Shown one piece after another: positions 37,227 to 45,625 of a stretch of 52,441 nt of DNA. The translations under genes were made by a program, and so were the position numbers. The stretch is taken from contig CALFVI010000053.1 in the NCBI GenBank assembly GCA_937928775.1, forward strand, positions 1-52,441, read 5' to 3'. Positions within the stretch are counted from its first letter, which is position 1. Each line of letters begins with the position of its first letter. Origin of the DNA: an uncultured Elioraea sp. (GTDB taxonomy: Bacteria > Pseudomonadota > Alphaproteobacteria > Acetobacterales > Acetobacteraceae). The notes under the pieces were generated by a model, which was given only the letters and a program-made list of their open reading frames with translations, made no database searches and was not told the origin of the DNA.

Positions 37227-38560
37227 CGGCGCTGAAACGCGTCCTGCCGCGCTCGCTGTTCGGGCGCAGCGTTCTCATTATCGTGACACCGCTCGTTGTG
37301 CTGCAGGCCATCGCCCTGCAGATGTTCTACGGCACGCACTGGGAGGTGGTATCGCGGCGACTGGCGCATGCCGTGGCGGGCGACGTGGCGCTTGCCGCCG
37401 CCGCTCTCGAGCGGTTTTCGGGGGAGGCCGACCGGGAGTGGCTGACGCGGGAGTTCCTCGGTCGCACCGATCTTGCGCTGCGCGTCGCGCCTGGCGAGAC
37501 GCTGCAAGCCCTTCCGCCCGACGTGCTCGAGGGGCCGACGGAGGCAGAGCTGCGCGCCGCCCTTGCTGAACGCCTCCGCCTGCCGTTCCGCATCGACTGG
37601 TCGAGCCGCACCGATCGCGAGGTGCACATCCAGGTGCAGCTGCCGGAGGGGATCCTGCATGTCGAGGCGCCAGCGAAACGGCTCTTCACCGGAACGGTCA
37701 CCGTGTTCATCGTCTGGCTGATCGGTTCGGCGACGATCCTGTTCGCGATCGCCGTCCTGTTCATGCGCAACCAGGTGAAACCTTTGCGCCGCCTGGCTGC
37801 CGCCGCCGAAGCCTTCGGCAAGGGGGCGGATCCGGGCCCGATCAAGCCTGAGGGCGCAACCGAAGTGCGCCAAGCTGCGGCGGCCTTCAACCGCATGCAG
37901 GAGCGCATCCGCCGCTTCCTCGCCCAGCGCACCGAGATGCTGGCCGGAGTAAGCCACGATCTGCGCACGCCGCTCACCCGTATGCGGCTTGCGCTCGCCA
38001 TGCTCGCCCGCCGCAACCCTGCGGAGGCGGACGAACTCTCCGCTCTCGAACAGGACGTTGCCGAGATGGAACGGATGATCGAGGGCTACCTCGCCTTCGC
38101 GCGCGGCGAAGCGGCGGAACAGGCGCAGCCGACCGACATCGTCGCACTCTTGGACGAGGCGGCGGAGAAGGGACGCAGTGCCGGTGCTGCGATTGAGGTC
38201 GCGGCAGCGGGACCCATCGTGCTGCCTGTGCGGGTGGATTCCATGCGCCGCTGCCTGACCAACCTGATCGACAATGCGCAACGTCACGCCCACCGTGTGT
38301 GGCTGGCAGCCAGGCGGGTGACACGGCCTGGCGGCGAGGCGGTGGAGATCACGGTTGATGATGATGGGCCCGGCATCCCGCCGGACCGACGCGAAGAGGT
38401 GTTTCGCCCCTTCGTCCGCCTCGGCGGAGGCTCAGGCGGGGGCCATATAGGGCTCGGACTCACCATCGCGCGCGACATCGTGCGCGCGCACGGCGGCGAG
38501 ATCCTACTCGAGGACAGCCCCCGCGGCGGGCTCAGGGCGCGGATTAGGCTCCCCGCCTGA
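37223..38560 (+). CDS. Sensor histidine kinase, EnvZ-like
   Basis: A 445-residue kinase coupled to the response regulator by GTGA (GTG start at 37223). Two membrane segments flank a periplasmic domain (about residues 40-150): SVLIIVTPLVVLQAIALQMF and TVTVFIVWLIGSATILFAIA. A HAMP region follows. The phospho-acceptor His245 is in LAGVSHDLRTPLTRMRLALA. The ATPase domain contains NLIDNAQRHAHRV (N box), VDDDGPGIPPDRREEVFRPF and GLGLTIARDIVRAHGG. All catalytic boxes look intact. Confidence 0.94.
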   Translation: MTALKRVLPRSLFGRSVLIIVTPLVVLQAIALQMFYGTHWEVVSRRLAHAVAGDVALAAAALERFSGEADREWLTREFLGRTDLALRVAPGETLQALPPDVLEGPTEAELRAALAERLRLPFRIDWSSRTDREVHIQVQLPEGILHVEAPAKRLFTGTVTVFIVWLIGSATILFAIAVLFMRNQVKPLRRLAAAAEAFGKGADPGPIKPEGATEVRQAAAAFNRMQERIRRFLAQRTEMLAGVSHDLRTPLTRMRLALAMLARRNPAEADELSALEQDVAEMERMIEGYLAFARGEAAEQAQPTDIVALLDEAAEKGRSAGAAIEVAAAGPIVLPVRVDSMRRCLTNLIDNAQRHAHRVWLAARRVTRPGGEAVEITVDDDGPGIPPDRREEVFRPFVRLGGGSGGGHIGLGLTIARDIVRAHGGEILLEDSPRGGLRARIRLPA

Positions 38561-38624
38561 TCCGGCAGGCACGCCAGACGACCGCAGACGCTCTAGCGTG
38601 ACGAGCGCAAAGCTAGACCAGCTC

Positions 38625-39056
38625 TCAGCCCTTTGCCTTCTCCATCATGGCCTTCAACTCCTCGAGCGCCTCGGCAACGCGCCTGTTCAGCACATCCATC
38701 GCCTCGCCAGACACTTTCTGGATCATGTCCTGCAGCTCGCGGATGTTCTGCATGGCCTTCTCGTAGCTTGCCTTCATCAACTCGGCCTGCTTGGCGGCCT
38801 TCGCCTGCGGCGCCTCGGCGGCGGCGAGAGTCTTCATCGCCTCAATAAGGTCGGCCAGCGTAGACTGCATGATCTCCATGTTGCGCTTGGCCACCGCCTG
38901 CATGCCCTCCAAAGCCAGCCTGTTGGCGGTGGACAGGCTCTCGATGTTCTTCCGTTGCGCCGCCACAAGGGCCTCGACGTCGACCTGCGGCAGCCTGAAC
39001 TCGGCCATGATCTTGGTGAAATCCATGTCGAACACCGTCTCGGGCTTCTTCGTCAT
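38625..39056 (-). CDS. Phasin family protein
   Basis: A 143-residue phasin 2 (TIGR01841-like) domain protein with ATG at 39056 behind GAGGAG. Diagnostic helices are LVAAQRKNIESLSTANRLAL, NMEIMQSTLADLIEAMKTLA and EKAMQNIRELQDMIQKVSGE. Phasins coat polyhydroxyalkanoate granules, so the gene suggests PHA storage; no synthase is in this window. The protein is almost entirely amphipathic helix. Confidence 0.9.
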   Translation of the reverse strand: MTKKPETVFDMDFTKIMAEFRLPQVDVEALVAAQRKNIESLSTANRLALEGMQAVAKRNMEIMQSTLADLIEAMKTLAAAEAPQAKAAKQAELMKASYEKAMQNIRELQDMIQKVSGEAMDVLNRRVAEALEELKAMMEKAKG

Positions 39057-39383
39057 CGGCGCTGGCTCCTCGTGTGGCGGGTCGTCTCGGCTGGCCAGAT
39101 CGCTTGCGCGACCGGCAACCGTGCCGGTCCTAGCGGGGCCGGAACGGCCCGTCAAATAGGCTTGTGCAGTGCGGCAAGAAACGCTGGGGAAGAGCTCTGT
39201 CGCGCCCTGGCAAGCCACTAAAACATTGTCCAGCGGCGAAAGATTCTGACGGTCCCAGGCGAGCTGAGCCGAGGACGAGTGAGCAGGCGAGGAAGGGGGG
39301 CAGGCAGAGAGAGGTTGCCAAGGGCGATGTTCATCCAGCCCTTGGTCGAGGCCATCGACAACAACCCACGGCACCGCTGATGC
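39057..39383. other. Phasin upstream region and transposon edge
   Basis: These 327 bp separate the phasin start from the transposase relic. They should contain the phasin promoter on the minus strand, but I could not place a clear -35/-10. A short frame, MFIQPLVEAIDNNPRHR, ends at 39380 just before the transposase homology begins; it does not match the expected transposase N-terminus. I see no terminal inverted repeat. Confidence 0.5.
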
Positions 39384-40005
39384 GTGGGCCTACACCTCGA
39401 GGACAAGGTCTGGCACCATTCCACCCTCAGCGCCAACCGCCCAAGCCTGTTCAACGAAGACTTGGCCCGCCTGTTCGTCGAGCGGGGTCACGCACACCGC
39501 CGCTCGGCCAAGCTGATTGGCGACGAGCACGTCAGCGTCGACAGCACGCTGATCGACGCCTGGGCTTCGCAGAGGAGCTTCAAGCGCAAAATGGATGACA
39601 GCAGCCTACCACCCGGATGCAACCCAGAGTTGGACTTCAAGGGGTGGCGACGCTGCAAGGACATCGATGAGAGCACGACGGAGGTCGATGTCCAGCTGCC
39701 CAACACAGCAGCGGGCGACAGTTCTCGCCTATGCCACTTAGGGTGCATCCTCACGGACAACCGCCAAGGGCTGGTGCTGGACATAGAGATACCCACGCCA
39801 GAGGACAGCCAAGCGCGAAGCGCCGTTGGCCATGTTGGCGCGTCGGGGCAACTGGAGCACACGCGTCACGGTCGAGGCCAACAAGGGCTGCGACAGCAAG
39901 GCCTTCAACGACGGCTGCTGGAAGCTCAAGCTTACACCGCACGTGGCGGACAAGGACCGGCGCTCGATGCTCGACGGCCGCATGACCCGGCACGGGGGCG
40001 ACTGA
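39384..40005 (+). pseudogene. IS5/IS1182-like transposase remnant
   Basis: Homology starts at VGLHLEDKVWHHSTLSANRP (GTG 39384) and runs through IGDEHVSVDSTLIDAWASQR and CKDIDESTTEVDVQLPN to ILTDNRQGLVLDIEIPTP, all hallmarks of this transposase group. Near 39820-39850 a frameshift moves it to another frame: TVEANKGCDSKAFNDG, then LTPHVADKDRRSMLDGRMTR, ending at a TGA at 40003. The N-terminal DNA-binding third (about 90 residues) is missing. It is clearly inactive. Confidence 0.8.
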
Positions 40006-40062
40006 CGTGCTCCCGGTCGGTCCAGCCAGCGCTGAGTTCGAGCCGCGGAACAGCAGAGGACG

Positions 40063-40376
40063 ATGCGGCGGAGCCGGCTCGCGGAGGGTGAGTTCCGCAA
40101 CCCAATGCAGGACCAGGTGGCGGGACGGTCGGCGCTGGACGTGTGCCGGAAGCACGCGATTAGCGATTGGACCCGAGAGAATGCTGGACCCCTGGTGGCA
40201 AAGTCTGGCGGTCTGAGCTGTGGCAGGCGATGCGGCTGAAGACGCTGGAGGAAGAGAGCCGGCGCCAGAAGAAGCGGCTGTGCGAGGCGGTGACTGGAAG
40301 ACCCAGTGCTGCGGGAACTTCTGAGAAAGAACCGATCGGGCCGGCGGGGCGGCCCCGCATCACGACGCTGCCTTGA
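40063..40376 (+). pseudogene. IS3-family OrfA remnant
   Basis: From ATG 40063 the sequence reads MRRSRLAEGEFRNPMQDQVA, then SALDVCRKHAIS, matching the helix-turn-helix start of IS3-type OrfA proteins (normally DVCRKHGISxxTFYxW). A frame change follows, after which AMRLKTLEEESRRQKKRL matches the leucine-zipper segment (usually RLKxLExENxRLKKLLAE). OrfB is absent. It sits 58 bp behind the IS5-like relic. Confidence 0.75.
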
Positions 40377-40615
40377 TCTGTCGCGCGCTCGCTCAGCTGC
40401 GGCCCGGCTCTCTCGCTGGCGCGATCTCTGAACTGCGCCAGCACGGCACCCGAGCCAGAGTGGCGCGGCGCGAGGCGGTGAGCCTGCTGGCCCTCATCCT
40501 GCGTCTTGCCGGACGCGCGGAGGAGGCAGCGGAGGTCGAGGCACAGAGAATCGATGGCCCGCAAGACGCCGCAACGCGACTGGTGCTGGGCTGGCACGCT
40601 GCGGCCCAGCGCTGA
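40373..40615 (+). CDS. Small TPR-like protein or gene fragment, unknown
   Basis: An 80-codon frame beginning at a TTG (40373) that overlaps the end of the IS3 relic, so it may be the 3' end of a gene cut by the transposon. The sequence LAGAISELRQHGTRARVARR and LLALILRLAGRAEEAAEVEA has the helical Ala/Leu spacing of tetratricopeptide-type repeats. A faint similarity to HrpB1-type type III secretion proteins is possible, but I could not support it. It is followed by another small gene 66 bp away. Confidence 0.4.
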   Translation: MICRALAQLRPGSLAGAISELRQHGTRARVARREAVSLLALILRLAGRAEEAAEVEAQRIDGPQDAATRLVLGWHAAAQR

Positions 40616-40681
40616 GCGGGCGGCAGCCCGATTGGACGAACAGAACGCGAACGCGAAGGAAGATCGACAAGGAGATCGACG

Positions 40682-40906
40682 ATGGACGCGGTGAACGGAT
40701 CAACCTCGACCCCGGTATCGCAGGTGCGCGAGCCGCCCCGGCTTGTCTTTGCCGATGGCGCCACTCGCGGTTCCGCGGACGAGGCAGCGTTCGCCGAGAT
40801 GATCATGCCGATGGTCCGAATGGGGTGCATGAAGAACCCGCGAAATCTGCTCTTCTCGTTGCAGCGGCAGATGGACGAAGTGGCCGAGGACTTGCGCGGC
40901 GACTGA
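40682..40906 (+). CDS. Small protein of unknown function
   Basis: A 74-residue frame whose ATG (40682) is preceded by a good AAGGAG ribosome-binding site, which argues for a real gene. The first half is polar and Pro/Ser-rich; the second half, EAAFAEMIMPMVRMGCMKNP and LLFSLQRQMDEVAEDLRGD, is helical and methionine-rich. I do not recognise a family. It lies on the opposite strand to the Tad pilus genes. Confidence 0.45.
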   Translation: MDAVNGSTSTPVSQVREPPRLVFADGATRGSADEAAFAEMIMPMVRMGCMKNPRNLLFSLQRQMDEVAEDLRGD

Positions 40907-41039
40907 CGGCCGCAAGCATAAGTTTTCCACGCCGACCGCGTGGCCTCCGGCAACGAGAAACTGGTTCGTGAGAGGCAGCGGTTCGGCGGCACAGCAATCG
41001 TGAACGGTCAGGGTCCATCGTTGACCCCTGACGTTGGTT

Positions 41040-41688
41040 CGGTCTCGCGTCTTCCTCGCGCGCCGTCGGCTGCCATTCCGCTTCGGCAAGCGTCTCCGCC
41101 GCCCGAGTTGGCTGACCCGCCATCGTGTAGGAGAGAGCGAAGTTGGAACGGTGCGCCCCGTTGCTGGGAGCGAGCACGACGGCGCGCTAATAGACTGCCT
41201 TCGCATCCTCATGCCGGCGGTCGAGATCGCGCCAGCCCAAGACTTCCGAAGGCTTCGGCGCTGGCGGGGGCCTAGCGCAGCGCCTGCTCGAAGGCATCAG
41301 CCTCGGCGCTGCCATCGCTTAGCCTGAGTTCGAGCTGCCCGACAGCGATCAGGCCTGCCGCAGACGGCCCGCGCAGCGCCATGGCGCGCCGCATGGCCTC
41401 CGCTGCCTCGGTGGATCGACCTGCCTCTTCGAGACGGATGGCAAAGCGCTCCCACACGTCAGGATCGTTTAGAGACCGAACCGTCTCCGCCCGCAGCAGT
41501 TCGAGCGTGGCCTGACTTCCAGGTGCTGCCTGCTCCATCGCCTCCGCCAGCCGCAGCCGGGCCGCAAGCGAGAGCGCGGCGTTTTGCTGCGGCTGCTGCG
41601 TCGCTCAGCCGGCCAGAAGGACGGTGGCCAAAACGACAGAGCCGAGCGGGCAAGCCCTGGCGGTCAGGCGCGCGAAGAGGTGCGGCAT
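41040..41688 (-). pseudogene. tadD: TadD-like TPR pilus lipoprotein, broken
   Basis: The frame starts MPHLFARLTARACPLGSVVL then ATVLLAG followed by TGA at 41605-41607, exactly where the lipobox Cys should be. After the TGA the same frame continues with LSLAARLRLAEAMEQAAPGS and TPR-like WERFAIRLEEAGRSTEAAEA to a TAG at 41272. The next TPR appears in another frame: RRHEDAKAVY, a TAG at 41187-41189, then RAVVLAPSNGAHRSNFALSY and TMAGQPTRAAETLAEAEW. TadD is the TPR lipoprotein of Flp pilus assembly. The gene cannot make a full protein without recoding. Confidence 0.7.
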
Positions 41689-41713
41689 GGCGTAGGTCTT
41701 TCTCTCCTCAAAC

Positions 41714-42223
41714 TCACGAGAGCGGAAGTAGCCGCACAGCGGTGACGTGCAGACCATGGACGTTGGCGCTGCTCATTGCTCGGATGGCGTCGAAGTCAGC
41801 GCAATGGTCGCTGTCGCAGCTGATCTTCACGGTGAGGGCGAGCGTCACGACCGAGATCAGGGATGTCGCAGAGCAGTCCGCGGCCGGCCTGCGCGGGTCG
41901 TGCGTGAACGCGTGCGCCGCGATGCTCAGGGCGCGGGTGGTCGTCGCCGTGTCAGGATCCCGCACATCCCGCGTCTGCGCCTCGCAACATGCCGCCGGCG
42001 CGATGCCTGCCACGCCGCAGACCTTGGCCCGGACGGTGTCGCACATCGACCGCTCGGCGCGAGCGCCATCGTCCGCGACGCCGACCGCGCCGATCGGCGG
42101 CACCAGAGTGAGTGCCGTTGCCACCGCGATCGCGCCACGGCGCCGTCCGTGCAGCCTAGGAGATCGACCGGCGCGGCGCTCGCCGCTCACGCCGTCCTTG
42201 TCCGCTGCGACTCTGCCAACCAT
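41714..42223 (-). pseudogene. TadG-like pilus protein remnant
   Basis: The first hydrophobic segment, GRRRGAIAVATALTLVPPIG followed by AVGVADDGARAE, resembles the N-terminal helix of TadG-type proteins (usually RRGxxAVxxALxLPxLLxxxGLAVDxG). The remaining 100 residues (CGVAGIAPAACCEAQTRDVR, SCDSDHCADFDAIRAM) are not recognisable. The frame is open from ATG 42223 to 41714, but it is shorter than TadG. Position between tadE and tadD fits the assignment. Confidence 0.4.
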
Positions 42224-42261
42224 GCGTCGTTCCCCGTTCCATCGTCCTCGTACCGGCGCCG

Positions 42262-42621
42262 TCACCCGCACACCGTCACGTCCGGCGCCGGCATCAAGGT
42301 GCCGTAGCGCTGAGGCATCACGGCCCAGCTGTAGATGTCCGTTCGCCTCGGTCCGCCGCCGCCGAACCACGCAGGCAGAGCGCGCGAGAACCACCAAAGC
42401 CGGGTCTCGGTCACCACCTCGACCGCAACCGCTGTGGTCCCTGAGGCCAGCCGATAGCCGCCGGGGAGGGGGTCGATGTTGGCCGGCTTGTCGAACCGGC
42501 TCGGGAATGAGGGCAAGCCGCGCCGGCACTGCCAGACCATGCGATTGCGCCGCGTGCCGCCGACCTCCTCGCCGGCAAGAGGCGTGAGCACCGTTGTGCC
42601 CGAAGCGGTGGTCACTGGCAT
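42262..42621 (-). pseudogene. TadE-like pseudopilin, C-terminal fragment
   Basis: The frame contains NRMVWQCRRG and then AVAVEVVTETRLWWFSRALP, with RTDIYSWAVMPQRYGTLMP, which matches the C-terminal half of TadE-type proteins (usually ...VVVEVxYxYxPL...RxTxxxRPRxGxL). The membrane helix that should begin the protein is absent, and the frame starts at an ATG (42621) only 19 bp from the broken end of tadC. It is therefore a probable 5'-truncated remnant. Confidence 0.5.
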
Positions 42622-42639
42622 GGTTTCGCTGGCGATCGC

Positions 42640-43238
42640 CTACGCGGCGACGAAGTAGAGCGGTGCAGGACCATCGAGGTAACGGGCGACGTCCTGCGCC
42701 GGCAAGGCGGAGGCGAGAGGGGTGCCGTAGCGAAGCGCCTGCGCCAGGGTGGCGGCGAAGCGTTTCAGGGTGTCCAGTCCCGTCCGCTCTCCGAGGTTGA
42801 GCAACGCCTGGCGGCGGTCGTTCAGAACCGCCATCTCGGCAAGAGTGAGACGGGATTCTTCCGCCACCACTGGGTTGGCCGGCCGCATCTCCTCCGCCAC
42901 CCGCGCAAGGGCAGTTCCCATCCCAAGCCCCGCTTCGGCGCAAATGACCATCATGTCGAGGCCGTCCGGCAGGCCGCGCTCGAGCCGGACGAGGTAACGC
43001 GTGCGCAACCGCGTCACCACAGCATCGGGCAGGAGAAGCCCGATGATCACGCCGAGCGCGCTGACCAGAGTCAGGGTCAACCCGTCCGCGCCGCTGGCGC
43101 CGAAGCCGAACCAGAAGCCGAGCGGGATGACGATGACCGCGATGACCTTCGCGCCGAGGAAGAGCGCGAGTGCGCGCTTGCTGCGACCAACAACGCGCCA
43201 GCGAGACCCAAGGCGGTGAGCAGTTCGCGCTCGCTCAT
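42640..43238 (-). pseudogene. tadC: TadC-like inner-membrane platform protein, broken
   Basis: The ATG at 43238 overlaps the tadB stop. It reads MSERELLTALGLAGALLVAA and then the frame is lost. Homology resumes in another frame as SKRALALFLGAKVIAVIVIP and LTLTLVSALGVIIGLLLPD, and the T2SSF signature LPDGLDMMVICAEAGLGMGT and DRRQALLNLGERTGLDTLKR follow. The C-terminus ends early at ARYLDGPAPLYFVAA without the final membrane helix. About 90 N-terminal residues usual for TadC are missing. Confidence 0.7.
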
Positions 43239-44201
43239 GCGAGGCTGCGCCGGATCAACAGGCGCATTGAGAACAGGCCGAGCAGAAGCAGCACCATCGC
43301 CGCGGCAAGCACCTGCTGACCCGAGCGATCGGTGAGCAGCATCCCGGCATAGTCGGGGCTGGTCAGCAGCAGGGTGCCGAAGGTGACGAAGGGCAGAACG
43401 CCCAGGATCCAGGCTGAGGCGTGCGCCTCGCCGGTGAGGGCGATCGCACGCTTGCGCAGAGCGAGACTCCGACGCACCAGATCGGCGAGATTGTCGAGTG
43501 TCTCGGCGAGCCCGCCGCCGGTTTGTGCCTGCAGCACGACAGCGGCGGCGAGGAAGCGATATTCGATCAGCCCGCTGCGCTGCGCGGCCTCGTCGATCGC
43601 CTCCGGTTATGTCATGCCGAGAGCGAGACGATCGACCATCTCGTGGAAGCCCTGCCCGGTCGGTTCGGGCATGGTGCGCTCCGCACCGCGCAACGCCTCG
43701 ACAACCAGAAGCCCAACCTTCAACCCGCGCGACATGGCGGCAAGAGCGTGAGGGAAGTGCTCATAGAGTTCGTGCCGCCTGCGATCATCGAAGCGGGCGA
43801 AGATCCACCGCGCGAGAAGAAGCGAGAGCAAAGGTGTGAGCCAGACGATTTAGTCGCTGACCAGGGTGCCGATTAAGCCGAGCGGAATGCGCGCGGCAGC
43901 GAAGGTGACGCGCATCACCAGCCACCAAGGCAGCGTTTAGGTTGCGATGGGGCGGCGATCCATTTCCCAAAGCGAGGCGAGGGCGCTGAGCAGCCGATCT
44001 AGCCCGGCGACGGGAGCAGGGGCGATCAGCTTCGGCATCGCCTGCGGCCGAGCTCCTGCTCTCGGCGATCACCGCCATCAGACGCGCGCCGACCCGTTGC
44101 TCGCGCGCATGCGTGCGCAGCCCGATCAGGGAGCCGAGACTGAGCAGGAGCCCGCTGGCAGCGAGGCCGGGGAGCAGCCAGGGCGGCGCGCACTCCATCA
44201 T
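43235..44201 (-). pseudogene. tadB: TadB-like inner-membrane platform protein, broken
   Basis: It starts at ATG 44201 (PPWLLPGLAASGLLLSLGSL), shifts frame near 44030 and continues MPKLIAPAPVAGLDRLLSAL. In-frame TAA codons follow at 43937-43939, 43850-43852 and 43607-43609. Between and after them the T2SSF domain is well preserved: FPHALAAMSRGLKVGLLVVE, PEAIDEAAQRSGLIEYRFLA and QTGGGLAETLDNLADLVRRS. One frameshift and three stops make it inactive unless recoded. Confidence 0.8.
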
Positions 44202-45608
44202 GTGCAGGCCTCAGCCACGAACAGACCGGCCCATGCCCGCTCGAGCCCGCTGTCGGCAAGGCGAGCCTGGAATGAAGGCTGAACCGGCTGCAGCTGCCAC
44301 TGTCTGCCGTGCCCGCCCTCGCCCGCCGGCGTCGGCTCCCAGCGCACAATCTCGTTCAAAGCGATCGCATCGCCCTCGATTCCGATCCCGTCGCAGACCT
44401 GGACCACGCGCTGACACCCGTCGCGATGGCGTTCGAGATGCACGACGAGGTCGAGGGCGCTCACGATCTGTGTGCGGATGGCCCGCAGTGGCAGCCCGAA
44501 ATTGCCTACTACACCATGTTCTCGATCCGGGTCAGCGCATCGCGGGCGGAGTTGGCGTGGATTGTTGTCATGCTGCCGTCGTAATCGCTGTTCATCGCCC
44601 GCAGCATGTCGAAGGCCTCCTGGCCGCGACATTCACCGACCATGATCCGGTCTGGCCGCATGCGCAGAACGTTGCGCACCAGATCGCGCTGCGTGACCTC
44701 GCCCCGCCCCTCGAGGTTGGGAGGGCGGGTTTCCAGACGCACCACATGGGGCGGCAGCAGATGAAGCTCGGCAGAATCCTCGATGGTGACGATCCGCTCG
44801 CCCAGGTCGATCACCTTGCTGATTGCGTTGAGCAATGTCGTCTTGCCGTTGCCCGTGCCGTCCGAAATCAGCCAATTACGCCGGGCGGGCCCTGCGAGGT
44901 CGAGCAGGCGGGCGATGGCGACGGAGAGCGAGCCGAGCTCGACGAGGCGGGCGAGATCGATACGCCAGCGCGCGAACTTGCGGATGGAGATGCGGGCCCA
45001 TCCAGCGCGATCGGAGGGAAGATGACGTCCACTCGGCTGCCATCGGCCAGCCGCGCGTCGACCCTCGGCGACGCCTCGTCAACCCGGCGCCCAACGGCGG
45101 CGGCAATCCGCTGCGCGATGTTCACCACGTGCTGAGCGTCGCGGAAGCGCAGACCCGAAAGCGCGAGTTTGCCGCGCCGCTCGACATAGATCCGGTCAGG
45201 GCCGTTCACCATGATGTCGGTGACGGTGTCGTCGTCGAGGAGGGGCTCGAGCGGGCCCAATCCGAGCATGTCGTCGACCAGCTCGATGGCGCGCTGGCGC
45301 TGTTCGCGGGCATTGATCTGCAGACGCAGTTCGGCGGCGGCCTCGCCGACCAGGCGTTCGATTTCCTCCGCCAGACGCCCCGCAGGCAGGTTGGCGATGG
45401 CGCTTGGGTCGATGCGGGACAGGCAGAACGAGCGCAGTTCGCCGAGCGGCGAGCCAGCCTGTGCGGGCTGGTCAGACGGCGCAAAGCTGGACGGACGACG
45501 CGACGAGCTGGCGGCGGGGGACGTCTCGACCAGGCGGCCGAATGCCGCGCGCCGTCCCGGTTGCGGAGAACCCACTGTTGCCGTCGGTGCGAGACCGTCT
45601 GCACTCAC
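44198..45608 (-). pseudogene. cpaF: TadA/CpaF-type pilus secretion ATPase, broken
   Basis: The N-terminal part (ATG 45608) reads VDDMLGLGPLEPLLDDDTVT then DIMVNGPDRIYVERRGKLAL, typical of CpaF. Near 45000 it changes frame to [20 protein letters not shown], with Walker [14 protein letters not shown]. The Asp box [12 protein letters not shown] and Walker B region [20 protein letters not shown] follow. At RIENMV two stops (44509-44514) occur and another frame continues NFGLPLRAIRTQIVSALDLV. Two frameshifts at least, so no functional ATPase is expected. Confidence 0.82.
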
Positions 45609-45625
45609 GCCCCGCCCCGCGTCGC

